Shown: piece after piece, positions 1-9,538 of the stretch
How the letters are laid out: each line of letters begins with the position of its first letter
Numbering within the stretch: position 1 is the first letter of the stretch
NCBI RefSeq assembly: GCF_003308995.1
Contig: NZ_QFFJ01000002.1
Coordinates: 620,001 to 684,000 of the forward strand
Source: Chitinophaga flava
GTDB lineage: Bacteria; Bacteroidota; Bacteroidia; Chitinophagales; Chitinophagaceae
Length of the DNA: 64,000 bases
Direction: 5' to 3'
Notes under the pieces: generated by a model
The model's database searches: none
Told to the model about the DNA's origin: nothing
What the model saw: the letters and a program-made list of their open reading frames with translations, nothing else
Made by a program: the position numbers and the translations under genes

Positions 1-298
1 ATGATACTCCTCCGTTGCTGCTTGTTATTTTGCTGTTTTGTTATTTTGTTGTTTTCATTTGGATACGCCGTGAAAGGCGCTACAGATAAGATGTCGTGCG
101 ATGTGATAAAAGGTACTATGCAACTGTGATTTTTTTTGATTGATATGATGAACATGATAAATAATCTTGTCAGATCTTCCCAAAAAAGCACCCATTAACG
201 AAAAGTTAATGGGTGTTTTTTATATATCAATATTATGTTAAATCTTCACTTATCAGAATTATCACTACAAATCATAACAAACAACGTAGTCATCACCG
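1..298. other. Intergenic start of window
   Basis: No gene can be supported with confidence. A 42-codon frame opens with ATG at base 1 and stops at 129. Its product would be hydrophobic and Cys/Leu/Phe-rich, resembling a signal or membrane segment, and it could be a chance frame in T-rich DNA or the tail of something beginning outside the window. The only clear element is the terminator hairpin at 182-222. The SusD gene on the minus strand ends at 299. Confidence 0.4.
182..222. terminator. Intrinsic terminator, probably bidirectional
   Basis: An 11-bp perfect stem (189-199 with 205-215) encloses a GAAAA loop. It is flanked by an A-run on the left and a T-run on the right, so it could stop transcription from either side. 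It lies just beyond the 3' end of the minus-strand SusC/SusD operon. Confidence 0.75.
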
Positions 299-1879
299 TT
301 ATGGTTTGGTGTCCCACCATAATCTCGTTCCTCCGTTATCCGGTCCGCTTAGTGTTTTGATGGCTTTGGCCAGGGCCTTGGGATTGGTGACCTGTTCTAT
401 CTGTGGCATAGGGAGACGGCGGATGAATTTTTCACTGCTGATCGTAACGTTACTGTTGTTGATCACTACGGGGAACAGTTTGGGATAACCCGTACGCCTG
501 AATTCACTCCAGGCTTCCTGCCCTTCGGGAAACATGGCAATCCATTTCTGGGTGATGATACGTTCTATTTTCTCTTCTTTTGATGCTCCTTCCTGCCATT
601 TAATGGTGATGGTACTCAAATGCGGGCTGCCGGCAGGAACATTGTTGACAGGATTGTTAGGATCTATGTAAGGTTTAGCCTTGTTGGTGCTGTTGTTAAT
701 ATAGTCGTCAACGTTAGTTAGTCCATATTGGGCGAAAGAGGTGCTGATGCCTTTCTCATAATTATAGGCGGCGGTACCGGCGCCCTCCCAGCCATTAAGG
801 GCTGCTTCTGCCTTCAGGAACCAGGCTTCGGCTGCGGTCATATACTGGATTTTATTTTCCAGCCGTACCAGCAGCGAAAAGCCGGAATACTGCTCCTTGG
901 CTGAAATACGGATGCCGTTGCGAATGCCACGGTACACATTGGGCCCCTCATCGGTATGTACAAAATATTTCGACAGACGAGGGTCTTTATAACCGGTCAG
1001 TATAGACTCCATGGGCGCGCTCATACGCAGATCAGCCCAGGTATAACACATAATATTCAACGGATGGGTGACAGGAGAGATGTCTACCAAAAAATTATCC
1101 TTGCTGTCCTGTAGTAAGCCCATAGGATGTTTCAGTGCAGCTTCGCCTTCAGCGCGGGCTTTGGCTTCGTCTATTCCTGAGATACGGATCGCCAGCCTTA
1201 ACCGCAGGGTATTGGCAAATTTTATCCATTGGACATAGTCACCCTTATATACTAGGTCAAAAGCCTGAAAACGTTGTGTGGCGCCACTGTTGACATAATT
1301 GGTCAGCGTTGTGATGCCACTGTCAAGGTCTCTGAAAAAAGCATAGTAAGCCTGTTGTTGTGAGTCGTAATCCAGACTTTTGTCCGCGTTGATGTCACTG
1401 AAGTGAGTGTAGATAATAGGCCCGAAGATATCGCTGATACGATGCATGGCTTCTACTTTCATGATCTGGGCCCAGGCATAAAAATCAGGATATTTACCTC
1501 TTGCTTTTTGCTGGGTGAAGGCGCAGGCTTTGAATACCCAGTTGTAGGCCTCGTTCCAGGGATGATTGTTCCAGTAATACAGCAGTCCGTAATTAGTATT
1601 ATTGATATTACCTTCAAAAGGTGTGGGCGACATCATATAACCGGAAAATATATCTGCATTCAGGTTCTGTTGCAGTTGTGCGGTGGGAGGATCGTTGTAG
1701 CGCAGCAGGTGTAGCTGTGCCTGCGACATAGGGGCGCCCATCAGCTGGAAATCTCCTTTGAGTTCATCTTCACCAAAGTCGTAAGGGTTTTTATTGATGT
1801 CGATGAATTTCCCGGTACAGCCGCTGCCCAGCAGGACGGTGGCGATAACGAGCAGCATGTGTAAAGTCCGTTTTTTCAT
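299..1879 (-). CDS. SusD/RagB-family nutrient-binding lipoprotein
   Basis: Surface lipoprotein that caps its SusC partner and captures ligand at the outer membrane. The 526-residue product has a lipoprotein signal with lipobox LGSGC and Cys at residue 21. The mature protein has SusD-like features: an N-terminal FxDIN-type start, helical TPR-like stretches and a C-terminal block with a WxEFRRTGYPKL motif, typical of the SusD-like_2 type. It begins 12 bp downstream of the susC stop in the same operon, which also holds FecR and sigma genes upstream, so transcription probably depends on ligand sensing through that system. The substrate cannot be read from the sequence. Family assignment is secure. 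Confidence 0.93.
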   Translation of the reverse strand: MKKRTLHMLLVIATVLLGSGCTGKFIDINKNPYDFGEDELKGDFQLMGAPMSQAQLHLLRYNDPPTAQLQQNLNADIFSGYMMSPTPFEGNINNTNYGLLYYWNNHPWNEAYNWVFKACAFTQQKARGKYPDFYAWAQIMKVEAMHRISDIFGPIIYTHFSDINADKSLDYDSQQQAYYAFFRDLDSGITTLTNYVNSGATQRFQAFDLVYKGDYVQWIKFANTLRLRLAIRISGIDEAKARAEGEAALKHPMGLLQDSKDNFLVDISPVTHPLNIMCYTWADLRMSAPMESILTGYKDPRLSKYFVHTDEGPNVYRGIRNGIRISAKEQYSGFSLLVRLENKIQYMTAAEAWFLKAEAALNGWEGAGTAAYNYEKGISTSFAQYGLTNVDDYINNSTNKAKPYIDPNNPVNNVPAGSPHLSTITIKWQEGASKEEKIERIITQKWIAMFPEGQEAWSEFRRTGYPKLFPVVINNSNVTISSEKFIRRLPMPQIEQVTNPKALAKAIKTLSGPDNGGTRLWWDTKP

Positions 1880-1891
1880 GCGTGCGTGGTT

Positions 1892-4800
1892 TTAGAATCC
1901 GAATTTGAGGTTCATACCCATACTGCGTACGGGCGGTAATCCAAATACATCTACGCCCAGCAGGCCGTTGCCGGCGCCCATAGACACTTCCGGGTCAAAC
2001 GGGGCGTTGAGGTAAAAAAAGAAAAGGTTTCTTCCAATGATGCCGGCGCGTACATTCTTAATCCATTTCCATTTCAGCGGGATGAGATAACTGAGACTAA
2101 GTTCCCGCAGGCGTATGTTGGTGGCGTCATACATATACATTTCACCAACGCCCGACCTACCACCGATGGTGGTATAATAGTCCTGTGCCCTGATCTTGCC
2201 GGTATACGGCATATTGCCTTCGGTAACGGTGTTGAGGGGTACACCGCCATTGTCTCTGGCTTTGGCGGACGCTTCGCTGACGCCATATCCGTCCAGCACA
2301 GCCTGTGTGACGCTCATCACCTTGCCACCAAAATGACCATCTATCAGGAAACTGAGGGTCAGGTTACGATAATAGATGCTGTTGTTCCAACCCAGCATAA
2401 AATCAGGATTGGGATTGCCTACTTTTTTGAAACTGGCAACGGTAAATGGTTTACCCTGTTCATCTACTATAATCTGACCTTTATCATTGCGTTTAAACTC
2501 CTTGTTGGAATAGATGTCTCCCCAGGAACCACCTTCACGGATAAACGAACCAAACATGTTTACACCGAAGTCTGTCAGGCTGAAACGGTTGCTGGTATCG
2601 GCGCCGGCAATGTTGTCATTGCTCAGCTGCAGTACCTTGTTGCGGTTGAAAGAGAAATTGACGGTGCTGTTCCAGCTGAAATTCTTTTGACGTATAGGTA
2701 TTACCGTTAGCGATGCTTCCATCCCTACGTTCTGGATGTTGCCCATATTGAGATAATAGGTGATAAACCCCGATCCCGGAGGGGCGGGCACTTCCATATA
2801 TTGTTTGTAGTTATTGTTTTTATAGACGGTAATATCTGCATTGACGCGGTTATCAAAGAGATGGGCTTCGATGCCGGCTTCGAGGGAGCGGTTGTCTTCC
2901 GGTTGCAGGGATATGCCGGGGTAGGGGGTGCGTTGGTTGAGTACCACCCTGCTGACACCTGCTATAGTCTGCATGGTAAAAGGTGCAGGGTGGGAGGAGT
3001 AGCTGGCAATATCGTTGCCTACCTTGGCATAGGAGATCCGGGTACGCAGCTGGTTGATGGCTGCGGGCAGTTTAAACATATCGGACCATACCGCTGAAAG
3101 GCCGGCAGAGTAATAAAAGTATCCTTTCCCCAGCGTAGGAGTAAACGCAAAGGTGCTGGACCAGTCGTTACGGCCGGTCAGGTCGAGGAACAGGTAGTTT
3201 TTAAAGCCCAGCTGGGCATTGCCGAATACGGCATGCAGCTGTTTTTGTTCTACATTATGTTGTGCGTCCAGTGATTTATCGTTGATATTGTATATAGAGA
3301 ATTTGTTGGGATAGGTCAGTCCTGGTGGTGCATTGGGATTGGCGCCGTTGTATGTTCTTTCGTGGGCTTTGATATCGGTGATGCTGAGGCCCAGGTTGCC
3401 GGCCATATGCAGCCATGGGGTTATTTTCCCGCTGGCGTTGACCATCAGGTCGGCATACAGCTGGGTGTTGAATTCCCTTTCGAAGGTGTAGCGGCCGTTG
3501 ACGCCGGACAGTACGATCTGTGTGCCGGCAAAGGCTTCCAGTTCGTATTGGTCCATTGATTTATCGAAGCTGCTGCGTCCTTTGAAGGAAAGCCAGTTGT
3601 TGAGCTGATAGCTGAGGGAGAGGGAAGCCATGCCGCGGTAACGGGAGTCGATACGTCGGTTGCGCAACAAGGCCCACATGGGATTCTGCTGGTCGTCTTG
3701 TCCTATCCAGCCTTTATCGCTGCGGATGTTCCACCAGTTCTGCATAAACAGATTGCGGGTGGTATCATAGTATTCAAATTCGTTTTTAAAGGCGCTGAAA
3801 TCCAATCCGCGGGGGAAAGTATACAGTCCGGAGATAGGGCTGTAGTATAGTCCCGAAGAGAGACGGTTGAGGGCAGACTGTGCCAGGAAAGACACGTTGG
3901 CATCCATGATCAGCTTGTCATTGAGTAGCTTGAGTGTCTCCCGGAAGTTGACGGTATGCCGGTTGAACTTAGCGGTGGGCAGGATGCCTTTGTTGGTGGT
4001 ATTGGAATATGAAAAATAGCTCTGGGCAGTTTCTGTGCCGCCACTGAAAGAGACGGTGTTAGTCCAGGTGGTGCCGGTATTAAAAAAATCCTTTACATGG
4101 TCCGGTACATCGACGGGCGCGCCCCAGCTGCCGATAGAACCGGGTTTGGGCGAGCCTACCATATCATTGCCGGGTGGATCTGTTTGTCCGTAGCGGTATT
4201 GCAGCTTAGGCAGGAGGGAGGGCCTTTCGATGGTGAAGTCGGAGGCCACGTCTATACGGTTTTTACCGGGTTTTCCTTTTTTGGTGGTGATGAGAATTAC
4301 ACCGTTGGCGGCCTGGCTGCCGTATAGGGCGGCGGCGGAGGCGCCTTTGAGTATGCTGATGCTTTCTATATCGTCGGGGTTGATATTGGAGATACCATCA
4401 CCGCCATCGCGGCCGCCGGCGCCGATGATATTGTTGGCCTGGCCCCATACATCATTGGGTTGCGCAGGGGTATAGTTGGCATAAGGCACTCCGTCTACAA
4501 TGTAGAGGGGCTGGTTTTCGCGGGTGGATTTATTACCGCGCAATACCACCCTAACGGTGCCGGCTATACCGGAGGAGCTGCGGGTGATGGATACGCCGGC
4601 GGCTTTACCGCTGATGCTGTTCATGAAGTTGGCATCTTTAACGAGAGAGACGTCATCCCCATCCAGTTGCTGGGTGGAGTAGGGGAGCTCCCTCGACTTT
4701 TTCTGTATGCCCATGGCGGTTACCACCAGTTCGCCCAGTGCTTTGATATTTTCAATCAATGTGATGGAGAGATCGCTGTCTGTACCAATGGTCGCTTCGC

Positions 4801-5377
4801 GCGGGAGGTATCCCACATAGCTAAAAAGCAGTACATCGCCGGGGCTGGCAGTTATGCTAAAGCCAGCGTCGGCGTCTGTCTGCGTTCCTTTATTGCTGTT
4901 CCTGATTTTAACGGTTACTCCCTGTAGTGGCGTGCCTTTATTATCGCGTACGATTCCGGTGATTTGTCTTTCAAGTGAAACGTGCTTTAATAGGTCAACA
5001 GTCTGCGCTTCTCCGGACTCGGTGTCGGCACCTACAATTATTTTGTTGTTGACGCGGGTAAACTTCAATCCTGTTTGTGCTGATAACAACGCCAGAACTT
5101 CTTCGATCGGTGTTTTGGTGCAGTTGAGCGTAACCTTTTTTTTCAGGTTAAGATCAGTTTTGTCGTAATGGAAGTTCAGTCCGGTCTTGGCCGATATCTC
5201 GGCCATAACGTCTTCCAGGTTTTTATTTTTGACCTGGATACTGACAACAATTGTCGATGGCGGATACTGTGTCTGTGTTATGGCACTACTAAGGGTTTTT
5301 AAGCTACCGGACAGCAGCAATGTCAGCATTAGCCCCATGGATATAAACCATTTCATGGGGCAAGGCTTTACCCTCAT
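1892..5377 (-). CDS. SusC/RagA-family TonB-dependent receptor with STN signalling domain
   Basis: Outer-membrane TonB-dependent importer of 1161 residues. After a signal peptide comes an STN domain (about residues 45-115, beginning VVSIQVKNKNLEDVM), then a carboxypeptidase-D-like beta-sandwich (about 135-215) with the VGYLPRE motif, the ELVVTAMGIQKK linker, a plug (about 225-360, ending in VILITTKKGKPG) and a C-terminal barrel ending in Phe. The STN domain is the part that contacts a FecR anti-sigma factor in trans-envelope signalling, and a fecR-like gene lies immediately upstream (6 bp). The receptor is therefore probably both importer and sensor. It pairs with the SusD gene downstream. A second ATG seven codons in is an alternative start. 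Confidence 0.95.
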   Translation of the reverse strand: MRVKPCPMKWFISMGLMLTLLLSGSLKTLSSAITQTQYPPSTIVVSIQVKNKNLEDVMAEISAKTGLNFHYDKTDLNLKKKVTLNCTKTPIEEVLALLSAQTGLKFTRVNNKIIVGADTESGEAQTVDLLKHVSLERQITGIVRDNKGTPLQGVTVKIRNSNKGTQTDADAGFSITASPGDVLLFSYVGYLPREATIGTDSDLSITLIENIKALGELVVTAMGIQKKSRELPYSTQQLDGDDVSLVKDANFMNSISGKAAGVSITRSSSGIAGTVRVVLRGNKSTRENQPLYIVDGVPYANYTPAQPNDVWGQANNIIGAGGRDGGDGISNINPDDIESISILKGASAAALYGSQAANGVILITTKKGKPGKNRIDVASDFTIERPSLLPKLQYRYGQTDPPGNDMVGSPKPGSIGSWGAPVDVPDHVKDFFNTGTTWTNTVSFSGGTETAQSYFSYSNTTNKGILPTAKFNRHTVNFRETLKLLNDKLIMDANVSFLAQSALNRLSSGLYYSPISGLYTFPRGLDFSAFKNEFEYYDTTRNLFMQNWWNIRSDKGWIGQDDQQNPMWALLRNRRIDSRYRGMASLSLSYQLNNWLSFKGRSSFDKSMDQYELEAFAGTQIVLSGVNGRYTFEREFNTQLYADLMVNASGKITPWLHMAGNLGLSITDIKAHERTYNGANPNAPPGLTYPNKFSIYNINDKSLDAQHNVEQKQLHAVFGNAQLGFKNYLFLDLTGRNDWSSTFAFTPTLGKGYFYYSAGLSAVWSDMFKLPAAINQLRTRISYAKVGNDIASYSSHPAPFTMQTIAGVSRVVLNQRTPYPGISLQPEDNRSLEAGIEAHLFDNRVNADITVYKNNNYKQYMEVPAPPGSGFITYYLNMGNIQNVGMEASLTVIPIRQKNFSWNSTVNFSFNRNKVLQLSNDNIAGADTSNRFSLTDFGVNMFGSFIREGGSWGDIYSNKEFKRNDKGQIIVDEQGKPFTVASFKKVGNPNPDFMLGWNNSIYYRNLTLSFLIDGHFGGKVMSVTQAVLDGYGVSEASAKARDNGGVPLNTVTEGNMPYTGKIRAQDYYTTIGGRSGVGEMYMYDATNIRLRELSLSYLIPLKWKWIKNVRAGIIGRNLFFFYLNAPFDPEVSMGAGNGLLGVDVFGLPPVRSMGMNLKFGF

Positions 5378-5383
5378 AATGAG

Positions 5384-6397
5384 CTATTTTTTATTTACAA
5401 GATAAACTGTGTCGTTTTTAATGGTATATGATAATGATTTGGCGATACAAATAATGTCCATCACTTCCGTAAGGCTTTCATTTCTGAAATTACCGGTATA
5501 GTTCCAGGCTGTTTTACTGCTTTCATTAATAACGGTCACGCCATAACGGTTTTCGATACCGGTCATGAGTTCTATATAGGGTGCGTCTTTAAAAACGAGG
5601 TATCCCTGTTTCCAGGCAGTCACCTCATCTGCTTTATTAAAAGAGGTTTTGATCAGACTCAGCAGTTGCCGGTCATAGCTGATCTGTTCGCTGGGCATCA
5701 GTATCAGGGAGTTATTATCCTGGCTGTTGTGCAGCTGATCTACTTTTACTTTACCGGTGAGCAGGGCTACAGTCACTTTATTTTCCGCATCGTAGGCCCG
5801 GATGTTGAAGGTGGTGCCCAGTGCGGTGGTGGCTATTTCAGCGGTCCGTACCACAAAATGCCGGTTCGCATCGGGGGCCGCGTTAAAAAGGGCTTCTCCT
5901 TCATCGAGGTATACACTTCTTTCGGCGCTGCCGAAATGTTCAGGGTAGCGTAGTTTACTATTGGCATTAAGGCTGATGGTGCTGCCATCATCCAGTTTTA
6001 TATTTTCCTGATGTCCTTTGGGCGTAGTTATTTCAACAAAACCATCCTTTATCACACGGTTGCCGCCGGTGATGGGTAGTTGCGTAATCGGCAGGTTGAC
6101 GGTGGGCTGACGCTGACTGTTAAACCAGAACAGTCCGGCGGCGAGCAATACAGCTGCAGCAGCTGCAGACGGCAACAGCCAGGGCCGCATGCGGCGTACA
6201 CGGGGGGCTGGTGTAATCTGTTCATGGATACGCTGTTTCACTTCATCCAGCTGCAGATCCAGCGCAGTGTCGTCTACCAGGGTAGACTGGCGGCTGTTGA
6301 TCTGCTCAAACCACTGTTCTATGATATTCGCTTCCTCCGGTGAGCAGCTCCCCTGTTGATATCGCTCCAGCAATATTTTTATCTGTTCTGTGTCCAC
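5384..6397 (-). CDS. FecR-family anti-sigma factor
   Basis: Inner-membrane anti-sigma regulator of 337 residues. A cytoplasmic N-terminal helical region (residues 1-70) would hold the ECF sigma factor. One transmembrane segment follows (about 72-92, rich in Ala/Leu), then a periplasmic FecR domain with typical text such as DGSTISLNANSKLRYPE and TTALGTTFNIRAY, and a C-terminal DUF4974-like domain. It lies between the ECF sigma gene and the STN-containing SusC gene, the standard order for sigma/FecR/SusC signalling in Bacteroidota. Ligand binding at SusC would be relayed here and free the sigma factor. Confidence 0.94.
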   Translation of the reverse strand: MDTEQIKILLERYQQGSCSPEEANIIEQWFEQINSRQSTLVDDTALDLQLDEVKQRIHEQITPAPRVRRMRPWLLPSAAAAAVLLAAGLFWFNSQRQPTVNLPITQLPITGGNRVIKDGFVEITTPKGHQENIKLDDGSTISLNANSKLRYPEHFGSAERSVYLDEGEALFNAAPDANRHFVVRTAEIATTALGTTFNIRAYDAENKVTVALLTGKVKVDQLHNSQDNNSLILMPSEQISYDRQLLSLIKTSFNKADEVTAWKQGYLVFKDAPYIELMTGIENRYGVTVINESSKTAWNYTGNFRNESLTEVMDIICIAKSLSYTIKNDTVYLVNKK

Positions 6398-6476
6398 CTG
6401 ATAGCGTTTTTGGATGATGATAAGTCGTAATAACGTGGAAAAAGTACCATCGCAATACAGAAAATTTTAAGGAAAA

Positions 6477-7067
6477 TTACCGGTTGGCTATAAAAACCAG
6501 GGAGATAACGAGCAATATCTTATCAGTTTGCGCATAGTTGGCCCGTAATATCTTTAATGCTTTGGTGATCTGGTTCTTTACCGTTTGCTGGGAAAGGCCC
6601 AGGTGGGTGGATATCTGTTCTATGGAAAGATTTTCGAACCTGCTCAGCATAAATATTTCCTTCATCTTCTCCGGCAGGTGGTTGATAGCTTCAAACAGGT
6701 CCTGCGCCCTTGCTTTGTAGTCAACCGCTTCATCAATGGCATGGGGCTGTGCATCAAAATGTTCAATGAGCTGCTGCAGGTACTTGCGATACGTGGCATT
6801 TTTCCGGTAGATATCAATGATCTTATGCCGGGCTGCCTGGTATAGGTAAGATTTCAGCGACTCTTTCAGTACAAGGGAATGACGTTTCTCCCAAAGGGAA
6901 ACAAACAGATCCTGCAACACATCCTTACTCAGCTCCCCCGCTTCCAGTTTGCTGTAAATAAAGAGATACAACATTTTACTGTAGCGTTCATAGATGGCAT
7001 TGAAGGCGGCACTGTCATCACCTTTTAATAGTGATACTAACTGGGTATCTGAATAACTGCTGAACAT
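6477..7067 (-). CDS. ECF sigma-70 factor (FecI-like)
   Basis: Alternative sigma factor of 196 residues, close to the usual ECF length. Region 2 spans about residues 10-75 (contains FNAIYERYSKMLYLF and DVLQDLFVSLWEKR). Region 4 spans about 125-180 with a helix-turn-helix containing LSIEQISTHLGLSQQTVKNQ. A hydrophobic C-terminal tail (about 180-193, ILLVISLVFI) is present, as in many Bacteroidota ECF factors. The gene heads the fecR-susC-susD run (80 bp to fecR) and presumably drives that operon when released by the FecR protein. No promoter for it was recognised. Confidence 0.93.
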   Translation of the reverse strand: MFSSYSDTQLVSLLKGDDSAAFNAIYERYSKMLYLFIYSKLEAGELSKDVLQDLFVSLWEKRHSLVLKESLKSYLYQAARHKIIDIYRKNATYRKYLQQLIEHFDAQPHAIDEAVDYKARAQDLFEAINHLPEKMKEIFMLSRFENLSIEQISTHLGLSQQTVKNQITKALKILRANYAQTDKILLVISLVFIANR

Positions 7068-7196
7068 TGAATTACAGTAGCGATTAGATGTTTTGGTTGA
7101 ATTACAATGAATGAAAGTAAGAAGAATATTCTGATTTTTCCGATTTTTCGCAGGCTGAATTTTAAGCGTTACTCGTACGTGCGATATCGTTGCAGG

Positions 7197-8072
7197 TTAT
7201 GCTTCTTTCAATCTGAGCTCGTTCTTGTATTCCTTTGGCGTTTTACCGACGATCTCTTTGAAAAAGCGGTTAAAATTGGACAGGTTTTTAAAACCACAGG
7301 AATAGGCGATTTCTGCAATAGACCAGTCTTCTTCTGTCAAACGCTTGCAGGCATGCCCGATCCGTACTTCATTAAGGAACTGTACAAAGGATTTTTTGGT
7401 GCGGTTCTTAAAGAAACGACAGAATGACTGCGGCGAGAGGTTCGTGATGCTGGCCACATCCTGCAGGGAGATCTCCTTGGAGAAGTTGTTCATCACATAT
7501 TTAAAGACCTCATCAATCTTATGGTTGTCTTTTACATTGTAGGCATGGGAATAACCAGTGCTGGCCAGGTAATAACAATCCCTGGTCTCCGATAATGTTT
7601 TCAGAATGTTGAGCAGGGAGATGATCCGGTCGAGTCCCTCCTTTTTGGGAAGTGACAGTATTTCCGGCTTCAGTTTGTCGTAGGTAGGCCCGGTGATTTT
7701 CATCCCGCGCTGCGCGCGATGAAAAAGCTCACCTAAAGCTTTGGTTTCAGGAAGACCATAAAACTTCTCCCCGAAAATGTCTTTAGGGAAATAAATCACC
7801 ACGGAACGGGCTTTCAGGTTCTCGTCCCCTTTGTAATATTCTTCCTCATTATACCATACATGGGGAATATGCGGCCCCAAAAACACCATATCGCCTTCCT
7901 CAAAGCTCTCAATGCTGTCCCCTACAATTCTCTTCCCGTGGCTTTCCGTAACAAACACCAGCTCACATTCCGGATGGAAGTGAAACGGTGTGTTGAAATA
8001 CGGATCACATCTCTCTATGATCGTGATCTGGTTATCGGCAAAAGCCCCCACTTTAATAAGAATGGGTTTCAT
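7197..8072 (-). CDS. AraC-family transcriptional regulator with cupin sensor domain
   Basis: DNA-binding regulator of 291 residues. The N-terminal half (about 15-100) reads as a cupin fold with YFNTPFHFHPECELVFV and a second short beta motif GPHIPHVWY. The C-terminal 100 residues hold the two AraC helix-turn-helix motifs: ISLQDVASITNLSPQSFCRF, then a second ending GFKNLSNFNRFFKEIVGKTP. It is transcribed divergently from the LacI gene across a 250-bp AT-rich gap and lies 129 bp upstream of the ECF sigma gene in the same direction. Cupin-AraC proteins commonly sense sugars. A role in controlling the neighbouring SusC/SusD genes is plausible but inferred from position only. Confidence 0.92.
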   Translation of the reverse strand: MKPILIKVGAFADNQITIIERCDPYFNTPFHFHPECELVFVTESHGKRIVGDSIESFEEGDMVFLGPHIPHVWYNEEEYYKGDENLKARSVVIYFPKDIFGEKFYGLPETKALGELFHRAQRGMKITGPTYDKLKPEILSLPKKEGLDRIISLLNILKTLSETRDCYYLASTGYSHAYNVKDNHKIDEVFKYVMNNFSKEISLQDVASITNLSPQSFCRFFKNRTKKSFVQFLNEVRIGHACKRLTEEDWSIAEIAYSCGFKNLSNFNRFFKEIVGKTPKEYKNELRLKEA

Positions 8073-8334
8073 TCAAGTATTAATTTTTTAAACTACTGGT
8101 ATACAGGCAACTCGTTATTTACTATTGCCATTGTCCTATGAATGTTGCCAAATTATTAAAAATTGGTTAAAAAAATATCATTATTGGGAAAATGACCCTT
8201 AAATGTCATAGGCCGCTGTAAATGCCGGGCTATAAGATTTAGCAAGTTTTTTGGAATAATTAGCTCAAGAATGTAAATTTCAGCTTTGATTTTGTAATTT
8301 ACGCAGGGCTAAATCGATATAGCATTTGTTGTCT

Positions 8335-9360
8335 ATGAAAGGAATCTCTATTAAAGACATCGCAAAACAGGCAGGGGTTTCTCCCACTACCGTTTCGTTT
8401 GTTCTCAACGGTAAGTCAAAAGAAAAACGAATCAGCGAACAGGTTAGTAAAAAAATACAGAAAATAGCCGCTAAGCTTAAATACAAACCTAACCAGCTTG
8501 CACGTGGTCTTCGTACCGGAAAAACCAAAACCATCGGCCTTATCGTAGAAGATATTGCCAACAACTTCTTCGCCAGTCTCGCCAAAGTCATGGAAGATGA
8601 AGCCGATAAACACGGCTACAAAGTGCTGTATGGCAGCACAGAAGATAATACCGAAAAAGCAAAAGGCCTCCTGGAAGTACTGAAATACCGCCAGGTAGAC
8701 GGTTATATCGTTACTCCCACCAAAAACCTGGACAAGGAAATAGAACAACTCAAAGCTACTGCCAAACCGGTAGTCCTTGTAGACCGCTATCTGCCAAATG
8801 TCAGCTCCAGCTACGTTGTAGTAGATAACTACAAAGGGGCTTACAACGTTACCAGCCACCTCGCTCAACAGGGATATAAAAAGATCGCCATCGTAACCAT
8901 CACCTCCGATCAGATCCAGATGAAAGACCGCCTGGACGGCTTTACCGCTGCCCTCAAACATCATCATCTCCCTTTCAACAAAAGCCAGGTGAAAAAAATA
9001 CCATTTGAACTGGAACGCGAAGGCTTTAACGCAGAAATAAAAAAATTCCTTACCTCCGTCAAAGACCTTGACGCAGTATTCTTTGCTACCAACTACCTCG
9101 GCATCTACGGCATCGAAAGTATCCGCTCCCTCGGCTGGGAAATCGGCCCGCAGATAGGTGTGGCCAGCTTCGATGATCACGACCTCTTCCGCCTCCACAG
9201 CCCTTCTATCACCTGCGTGGCACAACCCATCACAGAAATCGGAAAAAATATTGTGGAAGTACTCATGGAAGAACTGAATCATCCTGCTGCTGCCCCCCGG
9301 CAAATTGTACTGGAACCATCACTCATCGTGAGAGCTTCTTCCAACCCGGGAAAAAAATAG
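8335..9360 (+). CDS. LacI-family transcriptional regulator
   Basis: Sugar-responsive repressor or activator of 341 residues. The N-terminal helix-turn-helix is textbook LacI (SIKDIAKQAGVSPTTVSFVL), followed by the hinge KYKPNQLARGLRTGKTKTIG and a periplasmic-binding-protein-like effector domain to the C-terminus (GVASFDDHDLF near the end). The ATG at 8335 is chosen over an upstream in-frame TTG at 8326 because the family begins directly before the IKDIA motif. It precedes two SusC/SusD loci on the same strand. A palindrome of LacI-operator type in the leader of the second (15420-15431) is a candidate target. Confidence 0.94.
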   Translation: MKGISIKDIAKQAGVSPTTVSFVLNGKSKEKRISEQVSKKIQKIAAKLKYKPNQLARGLRTGKTKTIGLIVEDIANNFFASLAKVMEDEADKHGYKVLYGSTEDNTEKAKGLLEVLKYRQVDGYIVTPTKNLDKEIEQLKATAKPVVLVDRYLPNVSSSYVVVDNYKGAYNVTSHLAQQGYKKIAIVTITSDQIQMKDRLDGFTAALKHHHLPFNKSQVKKIPFELEREGFNAEIKKFLTSVKDLDAVFFATNYLGIYGIESIRSLGWEIGPQIGVASFDDHDLFRLHSPSITCVAQPITEIGKNIVEVLMEELNHPAAAPRQIVLEPSLIVRASSNPGKK

Positions 9361-9538
9361 TAACCCCCAATCCCCGCTAATGTCCTGCTGTTCCGGTGTA
9401 CTCACGGGAACAAAACGCTATGTCATGTTGTTATGTTATTCGGTTTCCGGTTGTCAGATCTCAGCCCGGTCAACAGGAAATTGAATTCAGCCAAAACCAC
9501 GCCCCTGGTTTATTTCTTCACTTCATTCTGTAAAAAAA

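Noticed and set aside
1..129. A 42-codon hydrophobic frame starting at base 1
   Set aside because: Low complexity, T-rich, no homology recognised and the upstream sequence is not available, so it is mentioned only as part of the intergenic entry.
8416..9303. A 295-codon minus-strand frame opposite the LacI gene
   Set aside because: Phe-rich antisense shadow; the LacI frame has textbook motifs.
9389..9410. Weak hairpin after the LacI gene
   Set aside because: Only a five-base stem with a long loop and no T-run; not convincing as a terminator.
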